Made by a program: the position numbers and the translations under genes. The notes under the pieces are model-generated. The model saw only the letters and a list, made by a program, of their open reading frames with translations, did no database searches and was not told the DNA's origin. A DNA stretch of 38,538 bases from a bacterium (GTDB lineage: Bacteria > Chloroflexota > Anaerolineae > Caldilineales > Caldilineaceae): NCBI GenBank assembly GCA_016124945.1, contig WGMT01000106.1:1-38538 (forward strand). Direction: 5' to 3'. Below are positions 31,703 to 38,538 of the stretch, in pieces; positions within the stretch are counted from its first letter, which is position 1; every line of letters begins with the position of its first letter.

Positions 31703-31747
31703 GATGATGAGATGATGAATCTCGTCGAGATTCATCATCTCATCATC
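31703..31747. terminator. 22-bp perfect hairpin (gatgatgagatgatgaatctcg)
   Basis: Bases 31703-31724 and 31726-31747 are perfect complements with a single-base loop. It follows (minus strand) the stop of the XDH-like gene at 31798, so it may terminate that gene. A variant hairpin at 34357-34404 has the same design. Bases 31419-31702 hold no gene; an AT-rich stretch near 31480-31530 includes a tttgttaaca/taacaacaaat near-repeat and may hold the transporter promoter. Confidence 0.8.
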
Positions 31748-31797
31748 TTCTTCCGCGTGACTCTGCAATTGGAGCCATCTGCCCCAATCACCAAGCC

Positions 31798-34080
31798 CTA
31801 ATCACCAGCCACCAACTCTCCTTCTTTCGCCCACATCGCCTCCAACACCACCGCCGGGGACATGGGCAATTCGGTCATGCGCAGGCCGGTGGCCTGGAAG
31901 ATAGCGTTGGCGATGGCGGCGGCAGGTGGCACAATGGGCACTTCGCCCACGCCACGCACACCATAGGGATGGTCGGGGTTGGCAACTTCCACCATCACCG
32001 TTTCGATTTCGGGCAGATCGTAGGCAGTGGGCATGCGGTAGTCGAGCAAACTGGCGTTGAGCAGTTGGCCCTTGTCGTTGTAGACATACTCCTCGTTCAG
32101 CCCCCAACCGATGCCCTGTACCACGCCGCCCTGGATCTGTCCTTCTACGTAGCTGGGATGGATGGCCCTGCCCACATCTTGAACCGCGGTGTAGCGCAGA
32201 ATCTGCACCTTGCCTGTCTCCACATCCACCTCCAGGTCGACGATGTGGGTGGCAAAGCCGGGGCCTGCGCCCTTGGGCCGCACCGACACGCTGGCGGTGA
32301 TGGGCGGGAACGAATGGACAAGCTCTTGCGCCGCTTCTTTGAAGCCGATCTTCTTGTCGCCGGAGACAAAGAGACCGTCCTCAAAAGTCACCGAATCGGC
32401 GGGCACGTCCCAGTGTTCGGCCAGGTAGCCGGCCACTTTCTCACGCAGCGCCAGCCCCAGTTGATAAGTGGACCAGCCGATCTTGAAGGTAACGCTGCTG
32501 CCGCCGGTGCCGCCGGTCATGCCGATGGAATTGGTGTCCACCACGGTGGGGTTGATGTCTTCGGCGGCGACGCCGATGGTTTCGGCCAACATCATGGCCG
32601 CCGACGCCCGTGATCCGCCGATGTCGGTGGATCCTTCGATCAGGTTGACGGTGCCGTCGCCGTTCACCACGGCGGTGACGCTGGATGGGTTGCTGCCGTT
32701 AAACCAGAAGCCCGACGCCACGCCGCGCCCGCGGTGTTTGCCTTCAAGCGGGGTGGCATAGTGTGGGGAATCGATGGCCGCTTGCAGGGTTTCGATGTAG
32801 CCGATTTTGCCGTAGGTGGGGCCGTCGGGGCGGCGGTCGCCTTCTTTGACGGCGTTCTTGATGCGGAATTCTAGCGGATCCATGCCGATTTGCTCGGCCA
32901 CTTCGTCGAGGACAGCTTCCGACGCGAAGGCGGCGTTGGTGCCGCCCGGCGCGCGGTACGCGCCGGTCTGAGGGCGGTTCACCACCACGTCAAAGGCGTC
33001 GATCTGTACGTTGTCGAGCTTGTAGGGGGCCAGAATCACGCCTGCGCCTGCGCCCACCGGCGAACCGGGGAAAGCGCCTGCTTCGTAGGCCAGTTCGGCT
33101 TCGGCGGCGGTGATGGTGCCGTCCTTTTTGGCGCCGATTTTGACACGAATGTACGAGCCGGAGGTGGGACCGGTGGCCAGGAGCACTTCGGTGCGGCTCA
33201 TGACGATCTTTACCGGGCGGTTGCCGCTCTTGCGCGAGAGCACCGCCGCGGGGACGTCGAGGTAGGCGGTAAATTTGCCGCCGAAGCCGCCGCCGATTTC
33301 GGTGGGTGTCACCTTCACCTTGGCAATCGGCATTTGCAGCAGTTCCGTCACCTGGTCGCGGATGTCGAAAGCGCCCTGGGTACTCGTCCACACATCGATG
33401 TGATCATCTTTGCGCCAGTGAGAAGTGGAGGCCTGTGGCTCGATGTAGCCCTGGTGCACCATGGCCGTGTTGAACTCACGTTCCACGATCACGTCGGCGG
33501 CAGCGAAACCGGCGGCCAGGTCACCGCGCTGATGGCGGACATGGCTGGCGATGTTGGTAGGTTTGTCGCCACGCTGTCCCATCTCGTCGGTGCGCAGATC
33601 ATCGAGCAGGATGGGGGCATCCGCTGCCATGGCCTGTTGCACCGTCATCGCCGGCGGCAGTACTTCGTAATCCACTTCGATGAGAGCGAGTGCTTCCTCG
33701 GCGGTGTGGACATCACGCGCCGCCACAGCAGCAATGGCGTGTCCATGATAGAGGACCTTGTCATGCGCCAGGATGTTGGCGCTGAGATAGCGCAAATTGG
33801 TGGCCGATTCGCCCAATTCCTGAATGTGATCGGCGGCTTCGGCCAGATCTTTAGAGGTGACCACCGCAGTCACGCCGGGGTAAGCCTCGGCCTTGCTGGT
33901 GTCGATGGAGCGGATGCGGGCATGGGCATGTGGGCTGCGCAGGATCTTGCCGTAGAGCATGTTGGGCAATTGCGTGTCCGCGCCATATTTGGCTGCGCCG
34001 GTCACCTTGTCCACGCCGTCATGGCGAATGGGGCGGGTGCCGATCACTTTGTACGTTTGCTGATGACCATTCTCTGCCAC
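31798..34080 (-). CDS. xanthine-dehydrogenase-family molybdopterin-binding subunit
   Basis: A 760-residue molybdenum hydroxylase large subunit. TPTEIGGGFGGKF is the Moco GGGFGGK loop, RPQTGAYRAPGGTNAAFASE the substrate-region arginine loop, GTGGSSVTFKIG and GIGWGLNEEYVYN further family motifs, and GVGEVPIVPPAAAIANAI contains the GxGE catalytic Glu. AYRAPGG differs from the AYRGAGR or AYxCSFR signatures of CO dehydrogenases, so a xanthine, 4-hydroxybenzoyl-CoA or aldehyde-type hydroxylase is more likely. The GTG at 34080 has AGGAGG upstream. FAD and 2Fe-2S subunit genes, normally adjacent, are absent here. The C-terminal GD-stop comes from a gattgg repeat. Confidence 0.88.
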   Translation of the reverse strand: MAENGHQQTYKVIGTRPIRHDGVDKVTGAAKYGADTQLPNMLYGKILRSPHAHARIRSIDTSKAEAYPGVTAVVTSKDLAEAADHIQELGESATNLRYLSANILAHDKVLYHGHAIAAVAARDVHTAEEALALIEVDYEVLPPAMTVQQAMAADAPILLDDLRTDEMGQRGDKPTNIASHVRHQRGDLAAGFAAADVIVEREFNTAMVHQGYIEPQASTSHWRKDDHIDVWTSTQGAFDIRDQVTELLQMPIAKVKVTPTEIGGGFGGKFTAYLDVPAAVLSRKSGNRPVKIVMSRTEVLLATGPTSGSYIRVKIGAKKDGTITAAEAELAYEAGAFPGSPVGAGAGVILAPYKLDNVQIDAFDVVVNRPQTGAYRAPGGTNAAFASEAVLDEVAEQIGMDPLEFRIKNAVKEGDRRPDGPTYGKIGYIETLQAAIDSPHYATPLEGKHRGRGVASGFWFNGSNPSSVTAVVNGDGTVNLIEGSTDIGGSRASAAMMLAETIGVAAEDINPTVVDTNSIGMTGGTGGSSVTFKIGWSTYQLGLALREKVAGYLAEHWDVPADSVTFEDGLFVSGDKKIGFKEAAQELVHSFPPITASVSVRPKGAGPGFATHIVDLEVDVETGKVQILRYTAVQDVGRAIHPSYVEGQIQGGVVQGIGWGLNEEYVYNDKGQLLNASLLDYRMPTAYDLPEIETVMVEVANPDHPYGVRGVGEVPIVPPAAAIANAIFQATGLRMTELPMSPAVVLEAMWAKEGELVAGD

Positions 34081-34100
34081 AGTTTCCTCCTGTTGGGAAA

Positions 34101-34237
34101 GTAGTGCGTAGTGCGTGGTGCGTGTACCAGCACACCACACGAATCCATTTGCACCGTGGTATCGAGATTACACGGGATACACTGCCTGTGAAAGTCGGTT
34201 ATGCGATGTCGATTTTGCGATGTCGATTTTGCGATAT
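34101..34237. repeat. gtgcgta run and 14-bp tandem units
   Basis: Bases 34101-34125 iterate gtgcgta/gtgcgtg next to the XDH-like start. Further along, gcgatgtcgatttt occurs at 34203-34216 and 34217-34230 with a partial third copy. The 382-base stretch 34081-34462 contains these, a hairpin (34357-34404) and no gene. Confidence 0.75.
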
Positions 34238-34356
34238 GAAGATAATCTGCACAAATGGGACGGTCTGTAATCATAACGGTAAGAGGGGTTTTGATCAACC
34301 AAGACGAAGAGAGTGGGAATGGAACGCGGATGAAGCGGATTGGGCGGGTAAAGGCG

Positions 34357-34404
34357 GATGATGAGGATGATGAATCTCGTTGAGAACCCATCATCCTCAT
34401 CATC
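34357..34404. terminator. gatgatgaggatgatg hairpin
   Basis: Bases 34357-34372 and 34389-34404 are perfect complements with a 16-base loop, a variant of the 31703-31747 element with a related aatctcgttgag loop. It lies just downstream of the P-type ATPase stop (34463) on the minus strand. Bases 34436-34462 iterate the ccaatca unit up to that stop. Confidence 0.8.
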
Positions 34405-34462
34405 CCATCATCTCCAAACTAAGTGACAACCGTCCACTCACCAATCACCAATCACTAATCAC

Positions 34463-36511
34463 CTACTTCGGCCTCAGGCCGAGTAACCGCAACCCATTCA
34501 TCACCACGATCAGCGTGCTGCCTTCGTGGCCGACCACGCCGAGGGGGAGCGGCATGACGAAGCCGGAGACGAAAATCGGCACGAGGATGGTGAAGATGAC
34601 GAGGGTGAGCATGACACCGATGGCGAAGATCAAATTCTGGCGCACGATGCGTTCGGCGCGGCGGCTCAGATCGATGAGGAAGGGCAGTTTGTTCAACTCG
34701 TCCGACATGAGGACGATGTCTGCCGTTTCCAACGCCACGTCGGTGCCCGCCGCACCCATGGCGATGCCGATGTGGGCTGTCGCCAGCGCCGGGGCGTCGT
34801 TGACGCCGTCTCCGATCATGCCGACGGTGCCTTCTTTAACCAATTTCTGCACGATGCCCACTTTGTCTTCAGGCAGCAGATCGGCGTAGATGTCGGCGTC
34901 TTCCAGGCCCACCTGTTTGGCGATGGACTCGGCCACGGTGCGGTTGTCGCCGGTAAGCATGGCCATGCGTTTGACGCCCAAGGAGCGCAGCTTTGCCACC
35001 GTCTCGGCGGCATTTTCGCGTAGCGTGTCGGCCACAGCCAGATAGCCTACCACCTCCCAGTCGAATTTGTCGCCCAGAGTATTCTCCACCGTGCCGCGGC
35101 GCACAACCAACATCGCTGTTTTGCCATTGGCCTCTAGCCGCTGACCGATCATGCTGACAGCGGGAGACAATTCCATCTTTTCCAGGGCGAAGAGCTTGTC
35201 GTTGCCGATGTAAATGATCTCTCGGTGATCGTCCCGATCATAAATCGCCTGCAACCCATGACCGGCTACAGAGCGGAACTCATCAGGTTCCTCCGCTTTG
35301 ACGCCTGCCTCTTTGGCCGCGGTCAGGATCGCCCGCGCAATAGGGTGCTCACTCAGGCTCTCGGCGCCCGCAGCGATGCGCAGCACGTCTTCGCTGCTGT
35401 AGCCGTTGAGCGGTTTTACCGTCGTCACCACAGGGCGGCCATAGGTGAGCGTGCCCGTCTTGTCGAAGGTGAGAATATCCAACTTTGCCGCCTTCTCCAG
35501 GTAGACGCCGCCTTTGAAGAGAACACCGCCCCGCGCCGCCGCCGCAATCGCGCTGAGAATGCTGGCCGGCGTCGAGATGATCAACGCGCAGGGGCTGGCC
35601 ACCACCAGCAGCGTCATGGCGCGGTAGAGAGTGGCGCTAAACGGCTCGTCGATAAAGATCCACGGGATGACAATGGCCAGTAGCGTCGCCCCGATGACGG
35701 CCAATGTGTAGGGCTGGCTGAAGCGGTCGATCAGCCGCTGCGTGGGTGCGGCGTCCTCTTGCGCCTCTTGCACCAGTTGGATGATCTTGCTCAGCGTACT
35801 TTCCGACGCCAATTTGGTGACCTTCACCTCCAGCGCGCCGCCGCCGTTGATGGTGCCAGAGAAGACTTCGTCGCCCTTGTCTTTGTAGACAGGCACACTC
35901 TCGCCGGTGACCGGGCTCTGATCGACACTGCTGTTGCCGCCGATGACTCGACCGTCCACCGGCAGCCGCTCGCCAGGACGCACCAGCACGACGTCGCCTA
36001 CCTGGAGTTCCTCGACGGCGATCTCCACCAGCTCACCGTCTCGGCGTAGGTGGGCCGTATCGGGGCGCAGATCGATGAGACCGGCGATGGCCTTGCGCGT
36101 GCGATCCATAGCGAACTCTTCCAGCGCACCGCTCAGTGTGAAGAGGAAGAGCAATAGCGCGCCCTCTTCCCATTCACCGATGGCGGCCGCGCCGAAAGCT
36201 GCCGCCAACATGAGAAAGTCGATGTTCAACTCGCGGTTGCGGGCATCGGCGATGGCCTCGACCATGCCCGAATAACCGCCAGCGGCAAATGCGATCACTG
36301 CAAATACGGTCACCAACCAGCCGGGCATGACGCCGGTCACCGAGCCGCCGAGCCAGCCGGCCAGCAGCGCGATCAATGTAATCGCCGCCAGCGCCAGTTC
36401 GGGGTTCTCACGCCAGAAGGTGACTGTGGTCATTGCACGCAACCAGTTTACCCGTGCCGCTTCGCGTTCTTTCTGTTTTTGAAGTGTTTGATCAAATGTT
36501 TGTGTTGTCAT
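34463..36511 (-). CDS. P1B-4-type heavy-metal exporting ATPase
   Basis: A 682-residue P-type ATPase. TGES lies at 202-205, D350 in DKTGT is phosphorylated, and MLTGDNRTV and GDGVNDAPALA complete the ATPase core. The metal-site motif is SPC (306-308) and the last helix has HEGST (662-666), the P1B-4 pair of CoaT/CtpD/PfeT-type exporters of Co2+ or Fe2+. There is no N-terminal heavy-metal (HMA) domain with CxxC. The ATG at 36511 follows AGAGG by about 11 bases. A PerR-like Fur regulator lies immediately upstream in the same direction, which fits Fe2+ efflux under peroxide stress. Confidence 0.9.
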   Translation of the reverse strand: MTTQTFDQTLQKQKEREAARVNWLRAMTTVTFWRENPELALAAITLIALLAGWLGGSVTGVMPGWLVTVFAVIAFAAGGYSGMVEAIADARNRELNIDFLMLAAAFGAAAIGEWEEGALLLFLFTLSGALEEFAMDRTRKAIAGLIDLRPDTAHLRRDGELVEIAVEELQVGDVVLVRPGERLPVDGRVIGGNSSVDQSPVTGESVPVYKDKGDEVFSGTINGGGALEVKVTKLASESTLSKIIQLVQEAQEDAAPTQRLIDRFSQPYTLAVIGATLLAIVIPWIFIDEPFSATLYRAMTLLVVASPCALIISTPASILSAIAAAARGGVLFKGGVYLEKAAKLDILTFDKTGTLTYGRPVVTTVKPLNGYSSEDVLRIAAGAESLSEHPIARAILTAAKEAGVKAEEPDEFRSVAGHGLQAIYDRDDHREIIYIGNDKLFALEKMELSPAVSMIGQRLEANGKTAMLVVRRGTVENTLGDKFDWEVVGYLAVADTLRENAAETVAKLRSLGVKRMAMLTGDNRTVAESIAKQVGLEDADIYADLLPEDKVGIVQKLVKEGTVGMIGDGVNDAPALATAHIGIAMGAAGTDVALETADIVLMSDELNKLPFLIDLSRRAERIVRQNLIFAIGVMLTLVIFTILVPIFVSGFVMPLPLGVVGHEGSTLIVVMNGLRLLGLRPK

Positions 36512-36556
36512 CAGTAAAGATACCTCTTTGGGGATTGAAGGAGATCACGGGTTACT

Positions 36557-37021
36557 CTACCCCTGCAACTGTCGCCAAATTTCCGCACGTTTCTGCGCCC
36601 GGCAAGCCGGACAGAATCCAACCATCTGCACCTGGACGCCGACAGCTTGAAAGGCGGTTTCATCAAAAACCCGTTGGTACAGGTCCTTAAGCGGTAAGTC
36701 GCCGTCGTAGTCGAAGACCTGATCGCAGCGTAGACAGACCATGTTGATGTGGGGTTCCGGGTTGATGTCATAGTGTGTATGTTCCCCGCCCACACTGATT
36801 TCCATAATTGCGCCCAGGTCGCGTAGCGCTTTGAGCGTGTTATAGACCGTGGCGCGGCTGATCTCAGGGTGGGCGGCGCTCACGGCCGCATAGACCTGTG
36901 AAGGGGTAGGGTGTGTTTGCGTCTGCCCAAGGTACTCACACACAGCGCGCCGTTGATCGGTAAGCCGATAACCGCCACGCTTAAGTGCATCTAAATACTG
37001 CCCCGTGCTTTGCATCTCCAT
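36557..37021 (-). CDS. PerR-like Fur-family regulator
   Basis: A 154-residue Fur-family protein. The winged helix spans about residues 15-75 (GYRLTDQRRAVCEYL, ISRATVYNTLKALRD). C96-x2-C99 and C137-x2-C140 form the structural Zn site. Against B. subtilis PerR numbering (recalled, not aligned by tool), H37, D85, H91 and D104 are present but position 93 is Asn instead of His. It heads a likely operon with the P1B-4 ATPase. Two PerR-box-like palindromes and a TTGACA-17-TAAAAT promoter are upstream, so it probably represses itself, the ATPase and perhaps the divergent baeRF gene. Confidence 0.9.
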   Translation of the reverse strand: MEMQSTGQYLDALKRGGYRLTDQRRAVCEYLGQTQTHPTPSQVYAAVSAAHPEISRATVYNTLKALRDLGAIMEISVGGEHTHYDINPEPHINMVCLRCDQVFDYDGDLPLKDLYQRVFDETAFQAVGVQVQMVGFCPACRAQKRAEIWRQLQG

Positions 37022-37057
37022 GTCCCCCGCTTAAATCAGAAAATAACGGCGATTCAT

Positions 37058-37135
37058 TTAGACTCAATCTAAACTAACTGTCCAAATTTTATCATTGCGC
37101 AATATGTTTGTCAATCCACATTAGATTGATTCTAA
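37058..37135 (-). promoter_or_regulatory. fur-like gene promoter flanked by two PerR-box-like palindromes
   Basis: On the minus strand TTGACA (37114-37109) and TAAAAT (37091-37086) are 17 bases apart, a near-consensus promoter. TTAGACT-C-AATCTAA (37058-37072) lies downstream of the -10. TTAGATT-G-ATTCTAA (37121-37135) lies upstream of the -35. Both match the 7-1-7 design of PerR/Fur boxes, each with one broken pair. The second box also lies upstream of the plus-strand promoter. Confidence 0.75.
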
Positions 37136-37152
37136 AGAAGGGTTTGGCTTCG

Positions 37153-37182
37153 TTGACAAAGCGCTGTTGCGGGTGTTAGTGT
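37153..37182 (+). promoter_or_regulatory. promoter of the baeRF gene
   Basis: TTGACA at 37153-37158 and TAGTGT at 37177-37182 are 18 bases apart. The -10 is weak. A PerR-box-like palindrome (37121-37135) lies 17 bases upstream of the -35. The ribosome site GAGGAGG at 37232-37238 follows. Confidence 0.5.
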
Positions 37183-37243
37183 TAAGATGCACCCCACCAC
37201 ATGCTCATCTTCACGCCTTTACCCCACTGAAGAGGAGGTTCAT

Positions 37244-38335
37244 ATGCTCACCGATCTAGATGTTCGTCAGGCTCTGGAGTTTGAGTGCGAAGATCACCCT
37301 GTGCTCAGCATCTACCTGAACGTCGATTCGCGCGATCGTACTGCTGAACAGTACAAACTGGCGCTGCGCAATCTGTTGGCGCGGGTTGAGGATCAAGCCC
37401 CTGCCGATGCGCGTCAGGTTCGTAATTTCATTGAAACTGGCTACAACTGGCATGGACGCGGCTTGATCATCTTTTCCTGTCAGGGTCGGGATTTTTGGTG
37501 GGCAAGGAGTCTGCCCGTGCCTGTGGACGACAAAGTGTTTGTCAGTTTCCGCCCCTATGTCTATCAACTGGCGGCCCTGCTCGACACCTACGCACGCCTG
37601 GGCGTCATCCATGTGGATCAGATGGGTGCGCGCTTTTACCTTTACCATCTGGGCAACCTGGAGGCCGTTGACGGGCATCTGGGCGAAGAGGTCCATGTTC
37701 ACCGCGCCGGAGGATGGGCCTCGGCTCGGTATCAGCGCCGCGAAGTGGAGACAGCGCGCCAAAATCTCAGCGCTGCCGCCGAATTCGCCGAATCGTTCTA
37801 TCGCAACACCGACACACGTCGGCTAATCTTGGCAGGCACCGAAAAGAATGTGGCCCGGTTCGAGTCGCTGCTAAGCAACCGACTGCGCGGGCTTGTGATC
37901 GGCTCGATCCCAGCCGATACCCACGCCACAGCCAAGGATTTGCAAGGCTCAGCCTCGGATCTGGCCCTACAGGCTGCGGCAAAGGCTGGGTGCGATCTGG
38001 CCGACGAAGTGATCACCCAGGCACGCAGTAAAGACGGCAACGGCGTCCTTGGCCTGGCCGAAACGCTCTATGCCGTACAAAGCGGACGCGCCCAGCATGT
38101 CGTCGTCCTCAACGGCTATTCACAGCCTGCTCTGCGCTTTAAAGAGAGCAAGTACGTCGTCCTCGACGAAGCCGAAGCCGCCGCCACCGGCAGCGAAGAG
38201 CCCATCGAACAACTCCCCGACGCCGTGGACAGCGTCCTCCGACGCGCCCTGCTCTACGGCATCGCAGTCACTGTGGTTGATGAACACCGCGGATTGGAAG
38301 ATGCGGGGAAGATTGGGGCGTTGACGCGGTATTGA
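37244..38335 (+). CDS. bacterial archaeo-eukaryotic release-factor-like protein (baeRF)
   Basis: A 363-residue protein of the baeRF/Vms1-type release-factor group. The middle region RAGGWASARYQRREVETARQ (residues 154-173) aligns with the GGQ loop region of eRF1/Vms1-like proteins, but reads GGW (156-158) in place of GGQ. The C-terminal half (LILAGTEKNVARFESLLSNR and later) resembles the eRF1 domain 3 fold. The ATG at 37244 has GAGGAGG at 37232-37238 with a 5-base spacer. Such proteins may act in ribosome rescue or peptidyl-tRNA hydrolysis; loss of Gln leaves the activity open. It is divergent from the fur-like gene across the PerR boxes. Confidence 0.72.
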   Translation: MLTDLDVRQALEFECEDHPVLSIYLNVDSRDRTAEQYKLALRNLLARVEDQAPADARQVRNFIETGYNWHGRGLIIFSCQGRDFWWARSLPVPVDDKVFVSFRPYVYQLAALLDTYARLGVIHVDQMGARFYLYHLGNLEAVDGHLGEEVHVHRAGGWASARYQRREVETARQNLSAAAEFAESFYRNTDTRRLILAGTEKNVARFESLLSNRLRGLVIGSIPADTHATAKDLQGSASDLALQAAAKAGCDLADEVITQARSKDGNGVLGLAETLYAVQSGRAQHVVVLNGYSQPALRFKESKYVVLDEAEAAATGSEEPIEQLPDAVDSVLRRALLYGIAVTVVDEHRGLEDAGKIGALTRY

Positions 38336-38336
38336 G

Positions 38337-38538
38337 GAGCGTTGGAGCGTTGGAGCGTTGGAACGTTGGAACGTTGAAGCGGTAAAGCGATAGTGTATCT
38401 TGCGTTTTGCGTTCCAACGTTTTGCGTTCCAACGTTTTGCGTTCCAACGTTTTGCGTTCCAACGTTTTGCGTTCCAACGTTTTGCGTTCCAACGTTTTGC
38501 GTTCCAACGTTTTGCGTTCCAACGTTTTGCGTTCCAAC
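38337..38538. repeat. 8-bp iteration and 15-bp tandem array running off the right edge
   Basis: Immediately after the baeRF stop, gagcgttg/gaacgttg repeats five times (38337-38376) and continues degenerate to 38392. From about 38404 to the window end, gttttgcgttccaac repeats with a 15-base period; gttccaac occurs nine times at exact 15-base intervals (38411 onward). The first block is partly complementary to the second (gttggaacg / cgttccaac), so the whole is an unequal palindrome. The array is not a CRISPR: there are no spacers. Confidence 0.9.

Noticed and set aside
31798..34080. Assignment as aerobic CO dehydrogenase large subunit (CoxL)
   Set aside because: The active-site loop reads AYRAPGG rather than AYxCSFR or AYRGAGR, and coxM and coxS are absent.
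32890..34104. 404-codon plus-strand open frame opposite the XDH-like gene
   Set aside because: It shadows a confident molybdenum hydroxylase gene and its translation is low in hydrophobic core and rich in Gly/His without motif.
38404..38538. Possible CRISPR array in the 15-bp repeats
   Set aside because: Units are directly adjacent with no unique spacers and are too short; it is a tandem repeat.
1..38538. tRNA or rRNA genes
   Set aside because: No cloverleaf with a GTTCGAATC-type T-arm and CCA-type acceptor stem, and no rRNA-like stretch, was recognised by eye; a covariance search was not possible.

Overview
The window is about 38.5 kb of GC-rich bacterial chromosome carrying roughly 36 protein genes, with no rRNA, tRNA, integrase or phage genes seen. 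Gene content fits a heterotrophic Chloroflexota bacterium, probably of the Caldilineae/Anaerolineae type: an ECF42 sigma factor with its DGPF partner, DUF4127, DUF1638, many sugar and peptide utilisation genes, VapC-type toxin modules, and very frequent intergenic palindromes. The placement is inference from gene content and repeat style.

Layout. 1-4640 (plus strand): two tandem SDR-like paralogs, a YCII/DGPF protein with an ECF42 sigma factor, and a DUF2171/PRC-barrel-like protein. 4641-6937 (minus): a BNR_4 beta-propeller protein coupled to an M42 metallopeptidase. 7104-9731 (plus): SGNH hydrolase, FemAB/GNAT-like acyltransferase, family 2 glycosyltransferase. 9848-16172 (minus): a carbohydrate cluster of DUF1638, an alkaline-phosphatase-superfamily metalloenzyme, NanE-like epimerase, DUF4127, a TIM-barrel sugar isomerase and a ROK kinase. 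16191-20072: an AbrB-like/VapC module, a YcaQ-family DNA glycosylase behind two LexA-like boxes, and an accessory patch in which an Rpn/YhgA-type nuclease gene survives as two fragments on either side of a Phd/PIN toxin module. 20077-22934 (minus): MBL hydrolase, PNPOx-like protein, zinc alcohol dehydrogenase, small lipoprotein. 23099-25074 (plus): a PHP/CehA-type metallohydrolase with intergenic repeats inside its reading frame, and an orphan HigA. 25204-31406 (minus): a complete peptide/nickel-type ABC importer. 31798-34080 (minus): a lone molybdopterin-binding hydroxylase large subunit. 34463-38335: a P1B-4 metal-exporting ATPase and a PerR-like Fur regulator, divergent from a bacterial eRF1-like (baeRF) gene across a region with two PerR-box-like palindromes.

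The most unusual signal is not a gene. Nearly every gene end carries a long palindrome whose arms are built from iterated 7-9 bp units, such as taatgcg, cgtgatt, gtgcgta, gattggt and gagcgttg. Individual palindromes differ in sequence, but the two arms of each match each other. The repeat commonly begins inside or right at the stop codon, so that unrelated proteins share an artificial Gly-Asp C-terminus. The final element is a 15-bp tandem array running off the right edge. These elements, the PerR/P1B-4/baeRF locus, the DUF4127-NanE-ROK cluster and the split Rpn gene are the best candidates for follow-up.
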